DNA of 64,000 bases from Fodinibius sp051746985. GTDB taxonomy: Bacteria > Bacteroidota > Rhodothermia > Balneolales > Balneolaceae. The notes below the pieces were generated by a model, which saw only the letters and a program-made list of their open reading frames with translations, was not told the DNA's origin and did no database searches. This document shows, one piece after another, positions 36,118 through 44,965 of the stretch (position 1 is its first letter; every line of letters begins with the position of its first letter). The DNA is taken from positions 7,837 to 71,836 of the forward strand of contig JBNJFP010000014.1 of NCBI GenBank assembly GCA_051746985.1. Direction: 5' to 3'. Position numbers and translations under genes: made by a program.

Positions 36118-38151
36118 TTAATATTTCTCGAACCACTCTAAAATATGAGCAACTTTGCTCATTAAATTACTGGGACGACTCGCAATACCGTGTCCCGAAC
36201 CGGGAATACGCACCATGGCTGATTCCACTTTTTGAAGCTGCAACGCCGTATAATACTGCTCGGTCTCCGACATCGGGGTGCGATAATCTTCCTCACCCGT
36301 TAATAGCATCGTAGGCGTTGTTACATTGCCAACCAGCGAAATCGGTGAACGATCCATATAGTGATCGCGATTATCCCAAGGGAATCCGGGAAACCAGTAT
36401 TTATGATACGTTGGCGCGCCATCAGAGGTCAGTGCAAAGCTGTACCAGTTAATTACCGGCTTGGCCACCACGGCAGCATTAAAGCGATCAGTTTTACCAA
36501 TAGCCCAGGCCGAAAGCACACCACCGCCGCTTCCACCGGTAACATAAAGACTGTCAGCATCTACATATCCTTCGTCAATCACAGCATCAACACCCGACAT
36601 CAAATCGTCATGATCTTCGCTGGGATAATTCTTATCGATATAGTTTCCAAATGCCTTACCATAACTGGTACTACCGCGTGGATTGGTATAGAGCACTACG
36701 TATCCTTGGGCTGCCATCAACTGCAATTCAGCCGTAAATCGGTCGCCATAATTCGTATGGGGTCCACCGTGAATTTCCAGAATCAACGGATAGTTTTTAT
36801 CGGGATCAAAGTTAGGCGGTTTAATGATCCAGCCTTGAACCTCTTTCCCATCATGCGACGATTCGTACCATATCTCTTCGACTTCTCCAAGCGTCTTATG
36901 ACCAAACAGATCTTCATTTACTTGGGTCAACCGATTCATATTTCCGTTTTGATCAGTGACAGCCACATCGCCCGGATGATAAGGTGTAGCGTATGTAAAA
37001 GCGATGGTACCGTCAGGCGCTACGGTATAAGAACCACTTCCATAGGGACGTCCAATTGTAGTCCCTCCACGATCTTCCGCAACTTCCTGAATCTCATTAT
37101 CTCCGTTTAAGGATATAAAACCGATCTTTCCATTTCCCTCATCATCATACTGAACATACAGGCCGCTTCGATCCTCCGCCCACTGCAGATTACTTACGCT
37201 ACGATCAAAATTATTAGTCAATGCCTCTTTTCCAGAACCATCCGCATTCATCACGTATGCATTGCTAAGCTGATAACTTTCCATAGAATCATCATATCCA
37301 AGATAGGCAATCTTCTCACCATCCGGTGAAACTACAGCCCCATAATCAGGCCCGCGCCGATCGGTAAGTTGGGTCATCTCTCCATCGTCAACCGAAACCT
37401 TATAAAGCTCAGTATCACGCTCGTTGTATTGCCAATCTTCTTTTTGATTGGTTGAGATAATCAGATGCTCCCCGTCGGACGTCCATTCTGGAGAACTATA
37501 ATTGTAATCGCCTTCGGTAATTTGTCGCGGCGTACCGCCCTCGGCCGGAATCACAAAGACATGCGTAAATCCATCTTTGACAAATCCCGAGGATCCGTCA
37601 CGACGGTATTCCAGATCGTCAATGACATTAGCCGGATCTGCCCAGTTTGCCCCTTCCGGTTTTCCGGGCAGTGATACCATCGGTTTTTCATCGGCGGGGA
37701 CAAACATGGTAAAAGCTATATATTCTCCATCCGGTGACCAGCTTACCGAGCTTGGGGATTGGGTCAGATTCGTAATTTTGGCGGTTTCACCGGTATCCAT
37801 CCACCGCATATGCAATTCATTAGATCCGCTTTGGGTAGATGCAAACAGCAACCGATCTCCGCTGGGCGACCAACGCGGCGAAAAGTTGTTATTGTTACCC
37901 GAAGTCAGCGGACGATGGCGACTGCCATCAGCGTTTACAATCCATAAATTTGAACGTCGCTGATCTTCCATGATATCCATAAAATTTCGCTGATAGACCA
38001 CTTGATCTCCATCCGGCGAAACTTGTGTATCAGATACATACTCCAGATCAAATATATTTTCGAGGGTAAAATGATCGGATTGGGCTACGGCCTGATCACA
38101 ATACAAAAAGGTCATAACCACAATCAGAATAGATAGAATGCGTTTCTTCAT
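36118..38151 (-). CDS. Secreted S9-family prolyl oligopeptidase-like peptidase
   Basis: 677 aa; signal peptide with cleavage near AVAQS (24). An N-terminal beta-propeller of PD40/WD40-like strands (about 30-420; for example DGDQVVYQRNFM, PSSVSWSPDGEYIAFTM) filters substrates. The C-terminal alpha/beta-hydrolase domain has HGGPHTNYGDRF, nucleophile Ser541 in GGSGGG, Asp in TGEEDYRTP and His in GSGHGI. It should release dipeptides or act as acylaminoacyl peptidase in the periplasm. The M28 peptidase lies upstream in the same direction, 196 bp away, so the two may share a peptide-utilisation role. Confidence 0.9.
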   Translation of the reverse strand: MKKRILSILIVVMTFLYCDQAVAQSDHFTLENIFDLEYVSDTQVSPDGDQVVYQRNFMDIMEDQRRSNLWIVNADGSRHRPLTSGNNNNFSPRWSPSGDRLLFASTQSGSNELHMRWMDTGETAKITNLTQSPSSVSWSPDGEYIAFTMFVPADEKPMVSLPGKPEGANWADPANVIDDLEYRRDGSSGFVKDGFTHVFVIPAEGGTPRQITEGDYNYSSPEWTSDGEHLIISTNQKEDWQYNERDTELYKVSVDDGEMTQLTDRRGPDYGAVVSPDGEKIAYLGYDDSMESYQLSNAYVMNADGSGKEALTNNFDRSVSNLQWAEDRSGLYVQYDDEGNGKIGFISLNGDNEIQEVAEDRGGTTIGRPYGSGSYTVAPDGTIAFTYATPYHPGDVAVTDQNGNMNRLTQVNEDLFGHKTLGEVEEIWYESSHDGKEVQGWIIKPPNFDPDKNYPLILEIHGGPHTNYGDRFTAELQLMAAQGYVVLYTNPRGSTSYGKAFGNYIDKNYPSEDHDDLMSGVDAVIDEGYVDADSLYVTGGSGGGVLSAWAIGKTDRFNAAVVAKPVINWYSFALTSDGAPTYHKYWFPGFPWDNRDHYMDRSPISLVGNVTTPTMLLTGEEDYRTPMSETEQYYTALQLQKVESAMVRIPGSGHGIASRPSNLMSKVAHILEWFEKY

Positions 38152-38192
38152 AAGTTTTCTGTTTTAGATGATAGAATGAATACTGTGTAATT

Positions 38193-38218
38193 AGATCCTG
38201 AAGCAAGTTCAGGATGAC
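38193..38218. repeat. REP-like palindrome, copy 2 (well kept)
   Basis: AGATCCTGAAGCAAGTTC then AGGATGAC: perfect 7-bp arms TCCTGAA and TTCAGGA around a 5-nt loop. It lies between the two peptidase genes. The degraded relative is at 5189-5214. Confidence 0.55.
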
Positions 38219-38246
38219 GCCAGTTTTTTTAAAAAAATAGTACATA

Positions 38247-38281
38247 ATCCATCCAACCGCTGAATGACCAATCGGATGGAT
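38247..38281. repeat. Inverted repeat ATCCATCC/GGATGGAT
   Basis: Arms at 38247-38254 and 38274-38281 with a 19-nt loop; further ATCCATCGGAT and CCATCCAATGG copies follow to 38332. Read leftward a T-run (complement of the A-run at 38230-38237) lies beyond, so it may serve as terminator of the M28 gene. Confidence 0.45.
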
Positions 38282-38347
38282 ATTTATTAAAAGCCTGACA
38301 ATCCATCGGATGACAGAAGTAACCATCCAATGGAAGTAATTATAAAA

Positions 38348-39706
38348 TTAGTCGCGAATCAATCCCGAGGGATAAGAAACCACACTTTCGTGACCATCTT
38401 TCCCAACCGCCGAAACGCCGAACAGGTAATTATCGATGACGATACCTTCCAAAGTAAATTCATCCACATCACCTACATATTTTGAGCTTTCCCAGAGCGG
38501 CTCTGCCGTAGGTCGCCAATAAATTTTATATCCCTTAACAAGATCACTGTCCGGCTTTTCCCAACGCAATGTTGTGCTGGGTTCAACGGCGCCGCCAATC
38601 TCCACATTGTTTGGAGCAGGCGGTGCTTTTGCAAGAGACGCCATCGCCACTGCATTTACAGCCGTAAGCTTCTTGGCGTAATCAAAATTGACGTGTTCGA
38701 TCACATCCCCGTATTCAATGCCATCTTCGGTTCTAATATCCTGGTGCTGCTGTTCATAGTTTTCATGGGCTTCCATAATGCGAATGCCCGGAAAGCCGGC
38801 TTCGTTAAAGGGACGATGATGTCCGCCGCGGCCAAAGCGGTCCAATCGATAAATAAGCATGGGATCCATCTGTGGCATATACGTTTCGGTAGTCTCATAT
38901 ACATAGCGGGCAAGCTGACGCGAAATACCATCATTTTCTCCACCGTAAAAGCGTTTCATTTGGAGGTCACGCTCAGAAGCTTCTGATGAATAAGGCTCAG
39001 AAAAAATGCGGAAAGCACGGTTGTCGATCACACCATCAACACCTTCGATGTTTCCGATCATATCATTATTTAGTACGCCGATAATTTCCCAGCCCTCCTC
39101 TTTGGCCATCTCCGCCATATGACGTCCACCGTAGAGCCCCTGCTCTTCGCCCGAAAGTCCGGCAAAAACGATACTATTTTCAAACTCGTAATCCGAAAGA
39201 ACTCGTGCAGCTTCAATCGCTCCGGCCATGCCCGATGCATTATCGTTCGCACCCGGGGCATCAATTTCAGCATCCATCACATCGGAAGCCCGGCTGTCGA
39301 TATCGCCACTCATAATTACATAGCGATTGGGATGAGTATTGCCTTTCAGCACGGCATATACATTGACCACCCAGGTATCCTCGTCAATACGTCCGTCGGG
39401 ATCGGCTTCTACCAGCGTCCGCTGCTCACGAACTTCAAGACAACCACCGCATTCCTCACTAATGGCTTCAAATTCTTGCTTAATCCAGCGTCGTGCCGCA
39501 CCAATGCCTCGCTCAGATGAAGTGGTATCCGACATGGTATGACGCGTTCCAAAGTTAGCCAGCGTTCGGATATCCGATTCAAGCCGGTCGGCACTTACCT
39601 CATCAATAATGTCATATATTTCGGGATCAATCGTAATATTTTGTGCCTCTGCCGAGTAAGAGCAGGCAAAGATCACAATCAACGGGAAGAGCAATAATCG
39701 TTTCAT
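38348..39706 (-). CDS. Secreted M28-family zinc aminopeptidase with C-terminal FnIII-like domain
   Basis: 452 aa; signal peptide to about 22 (SYSAEAQ). The M28 domain (about 40-350) has Asp155 in PGANDNASG, Glu187/Glu188 in SGEEQGLYGG, Asp215 in NNDMIGN and HH in RGGHHRPFNEAG. The first ligand, His in the usual HxD of this family, is Asp135 here (SGDIDSR). The C-terminal about 360-450 is fibronectin-III-like (PPAPNNVEIGG, YKIYWRP). It should clip N-terminal residues from peptides outside the inner membrane. It lies upstream of the S9 peptidase gene. Confidence 0.87.
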   Translation of the reverse strand: MKRLLLFPLIVIFACSYSAEAQNITIDPEIYDIIDEVSADRLESDIRTLANFGTRHTMSDTTSSERGIGAARRWIKQEFEAISEECGGCLEVREQRTLVEADPDGRIDEDTWVVNVYAVLKGNTHPNRYVIMSGDIDSRASDVMDAEIDAPGANDNASGMAGAIEAARVLSDYEFENSIVFAGLSGEEQGLYGGRHMAEMAKEEGWEIIGVLNNDMIGNIEGVDGVIDNRAFRIFSEPYSSEASERDLQMKRFYGGENDGISRQLARYVYETTETYMPQMDPMLIYRLDRFGRGGHHRPFNEAGFPGIRIMEAHENYEQQHQDIRTEDGIEYGDVIEHVNFDYAKKLTAVNAVAMASLAKAPPAPNNVEIGGAVEPSTTLRWEKPDSDLVKGYKIYWRPTAEPLWESSKYVGDVDEFTLEGIVIDNYLFGVSAVGKDGHESVVSYPSGLIRD

Positions 39707-39857
39707 AATATTTTCGCTATGTGTTAACAGATATCAGTTATTCGCTTTTAACTTAAATATTATGAGCTATTATGCGAATCAAATTCACATCTTATTACAG
39801 AACTGTTTTTACCACCTTTTCTAACATCATTTTCAGCACTTTAAAATATGAAGCGAT

Positions 39858-40442
39858 CTATCCACCAGCCGAAGCCTTAGCATCAATCCCACTACGATCT
39901 CCGGCTATAAGCCAAAACAATCCACCAGATATCAAAAACCACATGATGAAAAATCCATTCACTAAAATAATTTCATATACTGAACTATGGGGATAATACT
40001 GCATGCCACCAGTAAGGGCTACAAAGATGGTTATAGCCTGTGCTGCAGCTGTTAAAAATAAAACAGCTGCCATCCCTTTAGATTTAAACCGAACAAGAAA
40101 AGAACCAGTAATCAAAATAAATACCACTCCAAAATACATCAGGTTAGCAGCGTTATTTTCTGATCCGATAATGCCTACAGCCAGGTTTGACCAAATAAGA
40201 ACTAATCCGACTAACAGTGCAATGGCCACAGCTACCCGGTAAACAATATGCTTCGACTGCATAGTAACCATTTTATAGCTAAAACCGGTTCCGAAAAACA
40301 ACACAGCTGCTACAATAAAGTCGGTTACATCCCAAACTACTTCGCTGCCAAATTGCGTTGCTGCCAGCGGAATCATCAATAGCATTACCGTTATAACGGC
40401 TGGCGCTTTAGCAGTTTTAATTAAGTTCGCAATTCTTTCCAT
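39858..40442 (-). CDS. Integral membrane protein (194 aa), unknown
   Basis: Six hydrophobic helices (about 13-30, 38-52, 68-85, 98-113, 122-143 and 154-175), no soluble domain, and a short hydrophilic C-terminus (GDRSGIDAKASAGG). I do not recognise the family. It is divergent from the DUF5686 gene and has its own promoter region in the 168-bp gap. Confidence 0.6.
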   Translation of the reverse strand: MERIANLIKTAKAPAVITVMLLMIPLAATQFGSEVVWDVTDFIVAAVLFFGTGFSYKMVTMQSKHIVYRVAVAIALLVGLVLIWSNLAVGIIGSENNAANLMYFGVVFILITGSFLVRFKSKGMAAVLFLTAAAQAITIFVALTGGMQYYPHSSVYEIILVNGFFIMWFLISGGLFWLIAGDRSGIDAKASAGG

Positions 40443-40610
40443 CAGGCTTACTCCATTTTAATTGTTCTACGAATATACTTTTAAATACATTTATACAATA
40501 GCTAAAAAACACAGTTCCCAATAACTATTAACAAATAACGCACGATAGCTGTAACTTGATTGGAGCAAAACAGTACAATTCTCCTTCGTTGCATAACTAA
40601 TTTTTCTTCC

Positions 40611-43013
40611 ATGACAGTAATACGAAATATAGTACTGCTATTGCTCCTGCTCTGTATAGCCTCTTCAACTTGGGCCCAAAAGAAAATAAGCGGGACAATT
40701 ATTGATAACCAAACAGAAGAAACACTGCCTTCTGCAAACATTCTTATAAAAGACACTTACCGAGGCACCATTACCAACAACGATGGTAATTTTTCGCTGA
40801 CGATACCCGACTCTCTGCTTCCTGCTACACTCATTATTCGCTACATCGGATATGAAACCAAAGAACTGACCATTACACACAACTCATCTCCGAACCAAAG
40901 TATTTCACTTAGACCCTCAGTCACAGAGATGCAGGAAATTGTAGTTACCGATGAGGATCCGGGCATGAGAATTATGCGCGAAGTCATTGAGCGTAAACAG
41001 CAATGGCGCAAAGAGCTCGAAACATACAAAGCCGAGGCCTATACCCGACAGTCGTTATCCAACGATACCAGCATCGTATCCATCAATGAATCTGTTTCCG
41101 AAGTATTCTGGGATAAGGAACAAGGTCACCGCGAGGTGCAAAAATCCAAACGTCAAACGGCCAATATTGAAGCCGCCAGCAATTTTGCGGGCGTCAGTTA
41201 CCTGCCCAATTTTTATGATGATGACATAGAAATTGCCGAGTTCAACATGGTTGGTATTACCCATCCCGATGCACTGGACTACTACGATTTTAAACTTGTC
41301 GATCAAACATCCATTGACAATCAAACGGTGTACGAAATCGAGGTAAATCCCGCCAGAAAACTGCAACCTCTTTTTAAGGGCACCGCTTTTGTACTTGCGG
41401 ATGAATATGCCCTACTCGAGGTTGATTTAGTCCCAAACGACGTCGTCAAATTTCCGGCGCCAATAAAATCATTTAATACCTCCTATCAGCAGCAATTCAA
41501 TAATTTCGGTCAAGACTTTTGGCTACCGGTAGATATCCGTATCGGAGGCGATATCAAGATCAAAATGGTCGGACTCGATTTTCCGACCATAAAATTCAAA
41601 CAACTTTCGCGTATCACCAACTACCAAGTTAATTCTTCTCTGCCCGACTCCCTTTACAAAAAAGAAAATCGGTTTAGTGTTGACAGCACCACCGTGCAAT
41701 CCGATTCACTAATCGTTCAACAAGTCAATACCGTTCCACTATCTAACGAAGAAGAACAAGCTTACACCACCCTTGACAGCACCGCAACGCTCGAAAAAGC
41801 ATTTAAACCCAGCGGATTTTTAGCGGATTTGATTGATGCTGACGAAGATGATGAGGGCAACGAATCTGGTAGCGGCTTCCTTAGCTTTTTCAACCATATA
41901 CCTGGCAATTTTACCCCCGATGCTCGCTATAATCGTGTTGATCAAGCTTTTCTGGGATTGCGATACAACGTAGATGCGACCGATTGGCTCAACCTACGCG
42001 GCCGAAGCGGCTACAGTACTGGGTATAACGAATGGAATTATGGGGGCGGATTTTCTGCCCAATGGCTTAATTCCAAATGGATATCTACCGAAATAGGAGC
42101 CGACTATAAAGCATCAACCGAAACACGATTCCAATCACCTATTTATAAATCATACGCTACCATCATTCCTAACTTAATTATAGGACGCAAAGGGTATTTT
42201 GATTACTACCGATCTGAGGGTTTTCGCCTGTTTTCAACCTGGAATTTTCCCCAAAACATCTCTTTTGAGGTTGGATTGAACCACCAAAATCATCACTCCC
42301 TGCAAACTACAACTGCTTATGATTTGCGAGGACTTTCTGACAATTTCAGGATTAATCCCTCCATTCCAGAAGGCACTCTACAATCGATCGATATCGTTAC
42401 CGGCTATAACATAGATGAAGGATATAATTTCGGAATCACCGGTCAGAAAAAAGTCCAGCTGTCCATAGAACATTCCTCTGATGCTTTGGCCAGCGACTAC
42501 CAGTTTACCCGCTATACGGGACTCTTTACTTGGTCGTTCCCAACCTTTTATCAGCGTCGATTTTTGCCCAACACTCTTGATATAAACCTAAAAGCTGGTA
42601 CCTACAACGGCAAATTACCACCTCAAAAATGGGGCATCGTTGATGCTGCTATGGGATATACCGCACCCTTTGGTGGAATGAAAACCATACGAAATCGACC
42701 ATACGAAGGGGATCAATATTTGGCAATTACAGCCGAACACAACTTCCGAACTATTCCCTTTGAGCGATTGGGATTGCAACCGCTTGTAAATCGTAACATG
42801 GGATTGATCCTATTCGGGGGAATGGCCAAAACATCCCTGAACAGCACTGCCCAATCAATGCTCAATGGATATCAACCCAACACAACAAACGGTACACATT
42901 GGGAGGCAGGTGTATCACTTAATAACATCCTCAATTTTTTTCGGGTTGATGTAGCTGCACGATTAGATGAACCTGCACTCACCGCAAGTGTCAGCGTTGC
43001 CCGGTTATTCTGA
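40611..43013 (+). CDS. DUF5686 outer membrane protein with CarboxypepD_reg-like N-terminus
   Basis: About 800 aa from the ATG at 40611, which starts a clear signal peptide (cleavage near TWAQK); the earlier ATG at 40560 would bury it. A carboxypeptidase-regulatory-like domain follows (KISGTIIDNQTEETLPSANI to about 95), then the DUF5686 region (MRIMREVIERKQQWRKELET; LKLQPLFKGTAF-like block RKLQPLFKGTAFVLADEYAL) and a C-terminal barrel ending SVSVARLF. Members are outer membrane proteins of Bacteroidota with no settled function. It is monocistronic by context. Confidence 0.85.
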   Translation: MTVIRNIVLLLLLLCIASSTWAQKKISGTIIDNQTEETLPSANILIKDTYRGTITNNDGNFSLTIPDSLLPATLIIRYIGYETKELTITHNSSPNQSISLRPSVTEMQEIVVTDEDPGMRIMREVIERKQQWRKELETYKAEAYTRQSLSNDTSIVSINESVSEVFWDKEQGHREVQKSKRQTANIEAASNFAGVSYLPNFYDDDIEIAEFNMVGITHPDALDYYDFKLVDQTSIDNQTVYEIEVNPARKLQPLFKGTAFVLADEYALLEVDLVPNDVVKFPAPIKSFNTSYQQQFNNFGQDFWLPVDIRIGGDIKIKMVGLDFPTIKFKQLSRITNYQVNSSLPDSLYKKENRFSVDSTTVQSDSLIVQQVNTVPLSNEEEQAYTTLDSTATLEKAFKPSGFLADLIDADEDDEGNESGSGFLSFFNHIPGNFTPDARYNRVDQAFLGLRYNVDATDWLNLRGRSGYSTGYNEWNYGGGFSAQWLNSKWISTEIGADYKASTETRFQSPIYKSYATIIPNLIIGRKGYFDYYRSEGFRLFSTWNFPQNISFEVGLNHQNHHSLQTTTAYDLRGLSDNFRINPSIPEGTLQSIDIVTGYNIDEGYNFGITGQKKVQLSIEHSSDALASDYQFTRYTGLFTWSFPTFYQRRFLPNTLDINLKAGTYNGKLPPQKWGIVDAAMGYTAPFGGMKTIRNRPYEGDQYLAITAEHNFRTIPFERLGLQPLVNRNMGLILFGGMAKTSLNSTAQSMLNGYQPNTTNGTHWEAGVSLNNILNFFRVDVAARLDEPALTASVSVARLF

Positions 43014-43117
43014 TTCCGTTACGCCCCATTTTAATTCAAAACATAACCGAAAGTTCACAGCTTTGATCAATTTTTAGTATCATTTGAACCATCATAAATT
43101 AATGCAAAATCATTGTC

Positions 43118-43621
43118 ATGTTTTTTCAGGAATCTTCTATATATCGATTAACAATCCTCTTTGCTGTTTTTATTGCTTCATTGCTAATTGTGCAATGTAC
43201 TTCCTCGGGTCAGGATAATCATGACCAAGACAAAGATCATGAAGAAGTTGAATTAGCCGTTGTTATGAGTCAGCTGCAAACTCATACTCATAAATTTGCT
43301 TTATCTGTGGATGCTGAAAATCATGAACTGGCTTCATTTTACATGCATGAGATGGAAGAATCCACTGAAACCATCACCGAAGAAGTCCCTACCTATGAAG
43401 GTCATGATATTGCCGGACTGATGGAGCAGTACCTGGAGCCCCAAATGGAATCTACCGAAGAAGCTCTGGAGGAAAAAGATTGGGAGAAAGTGCGCAACCA
43501 AACGATTGATTTGGTTGATTCCTGCAACTCCTGCCATGCGGCTTCCGATCATGGATTTGTTAAAATAACGTCCGGCTTCGATAAAAATCCCTTTAACCAG
43601 GACTTTTCCACATCCGAGTAA
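43118..43621 (+). CDS. Cytochrome c'-like haem lipoprotein
   Basis: 167 aa. The signal ends IVQC (Cys27), so it is likely an outer or inner membrane lipoprotein, with a His/Asp-rich linker after it. The body is helical, and a single haem motif CNSCH (136-140) lies near the C-terminus, the position used in cytochrome c' (four-helix bundle). The protein could bind NO/CO or carry electrons; function is inferred from fold only. Its stop is 6 bp from the convergent GlsB-like gene. Confidence 0.7.
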   Translation: MFFQESSIYRLTILFAVFIASLLIVQCTSSGQDNHDQDKDHEEVELAVVMSQLQTHTHKFALSVDAENHELASFYMHEMEESTETITEEVPTYEGHDIAGLMEQYLEPQMESTEEALEEKDWEKVRNQTIDLVDSCNSCHAASDHGFVKITSGFDKNPFNQDFSTSE

Positions 43622-43627
43622 GCCGTT

Positions 43628-43909
43628 TTACCTGAGTGGACTTTTGCCACGGGTAATTACGCCAATAGTTACTGCAAAAAGTGCCGACCCAAGTATCGAC
43701 CAGATAATGGGAAAGGTTTCTCCATTTATATCAACCGGAATCATGTAAGGTAGTCCCATTTCAGCCGCCAGCCATTTGCCAATCAGGGCTCCAATAAATC
43801 CCACAACTGTAGAAATAAGGCAACCACCCAATGAGTAGCCCGCAATACTTTGTCCGATGGCACCACAGATAGCAGCAATAATAAGTAACAGCAGAAAGCT
43901 CATATCCAA
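43628..43909 (-). CDS. GlsB/YeaQ/YmgE family membrane protein
   Basis: 93 aa, three TM helices with the family's glycine-rich pattern (AAICGAIGQSIAGYSLGGCL, VVGFIGALIGKWLA, ILGSALFAVTIGVI). Small stress-linked inner membrane protein, once called transglycosylase-associated; the role is not known. It lies 6 bp after the ABC ATPase gene and may share its transcript. Confidence 0.85.
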   Translation of the reverse strand: MDMSFLLLLIIAAICGAIGQSIAGYSLGGCLISTVVGFIGALIGKWLAAEMGLPYMIPVDINGETFPIIWSILGSALFAVTIGVITRGKSPLR

Positions 43910-43915
43910 TTAATA

Positions 43916-44965
43916 TTATTTATCAGATTCATCCAAAATTACAGCCGACTCCAAAGGCTTAATTACTACCGCATCATTGGGTTCAAAGAGCACGCGATTA
44001 TCGGTATGTACTAAGTATTTTTCATCACCCAGCTGCACGTGATACGTAATGTCATGGCCTTTAAATTCCCTACCCAATACCGTGCCCACATTTTCCGGCT
44101 TTTGGTTGGTAGGTTTCTCAAGCGTTAAATGTTCCGGCCGGATAGAACAAAGTACTCGTCCACAGGCATCGCAATTTAAATTCATCGGACCCAACTTCGT
44201 AGCCACTTGTGAACTTCCGGTCGCATCAGCATGAAAAAGATTCGTACGGCCTAAAAACTGGGCAACAAATTTTGTTTGGGGATTATAATAAACCTCTTCG
44301 GGCGTCCCAATCTGCTCAATTTTCCCATTATTCATAACCGCAATACGATCGGCAAACGAAAGAGCCTCCTCCTGGTCATGCGTTACAAGCAAAGCGCTCA
44401 TCCCTGCCTTTTTAAGCACCTGCCGTACTTCTTTACGCATGGTATCACGTAGCATGGCATCGAGATTTGAAAACGGCTCATCGAGCAATACCAATTTGGG
44501 TTCAGGTGCAATAGCTCTCGCAAGGGCCACGCGCTGTTGCTGTCCGCCGGAAAGCTCACTGGGATTGCGATCCTTATAATCTCCCATTCCTGTCCGGCAT
44601 AATACCTCCTCGGCATAGACCAGTCGCTTATGTTTGGGAATATCAGTAAGACCAAATGCCACATTTTCAATGACAGAAAGGTGGGGGAAAAGGGCATAAT
44701 CCTGAAAAACAAAACCGATGCCCCGGTCTTGCGGGGCTATGTGTTTCTTAGGGGATTCTAATAACTTACCCTCAAGCCGCACTTCGCCTTCTTCGGCCCG
44801 TTCAAATCCTGAAATAAGTCTAAGACATGTAGTTTTTCCACAGCCACTGGGGCCTAACAGAGCAAAGATCTCGTGCTCCTTCACTTCAAAATCCAGCGCA
44901 TCTACCACCGGGCCGCTTTCGTCGAAAGCCTTCGTCAAGTTTTTAACCGTAAGCAGATCACTCAT
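43916..44965 (-). CDS. ABC transporter ATP-binding protein, Fe3+/spermidine type (FbpC-like)
   Basis: 349 aa. Walker A GPSGCGKTT (38-46), signature LSGGQ (138-142), Walker B LVLLDEP (158-164), switch His in VTHDQEEALSFADRIAVM, and a C-terminal TOBE-like domain (GTVLGREFKGHDITYHVQL). A cluster of three Cys (CDACGRVLC) lies in the TOBE region. It energises the fused permease encoded just upstream: the permease stop and this ATG overlap by one base. With a Fe3+-type permease, iron uptake is the likely role; other anions or cations are possible. No binding-protein gene is next to it. Confidence 0.85.
   Translation of the reverse strand: MSDLLTVKNLTKAFDESGPVVDALDFEVKEHEIFALLGPSGCGKTTCLRLISGFERAEEGEVRLEGKLLESPKKHIAPQDRGIGFVFQDYALFPHLSVIENVAFGLTDIPKHKRLVYAEEVLCRTGMGDYKDRNPSELSGGQQQRVALARAIAPEPKLVLLDEPFSNLDAMLRDTMRKEVRQVLKKAGMSALLVTHDQEEALSFADRIAVMNNGKIEQIGTPEEVYYNPQTKFVAQFLGRTNLFHADATGSSQVATKLGPMNLNCDACGRVLCSIRPEHLTLEKPTNQKPENVGTVLGREFKGHDITYHVQLGDEKYLVHTDNRVLFEPNDAVVIKPLESAVILDESDK

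Noticed and set aside
36361..37110. 249-aa open frame on the plus strand inside the S9 peptidase gene
   Set aside because: Antisense shadow of a well-supported peptidase; its translation has no recognisable domain or signal.
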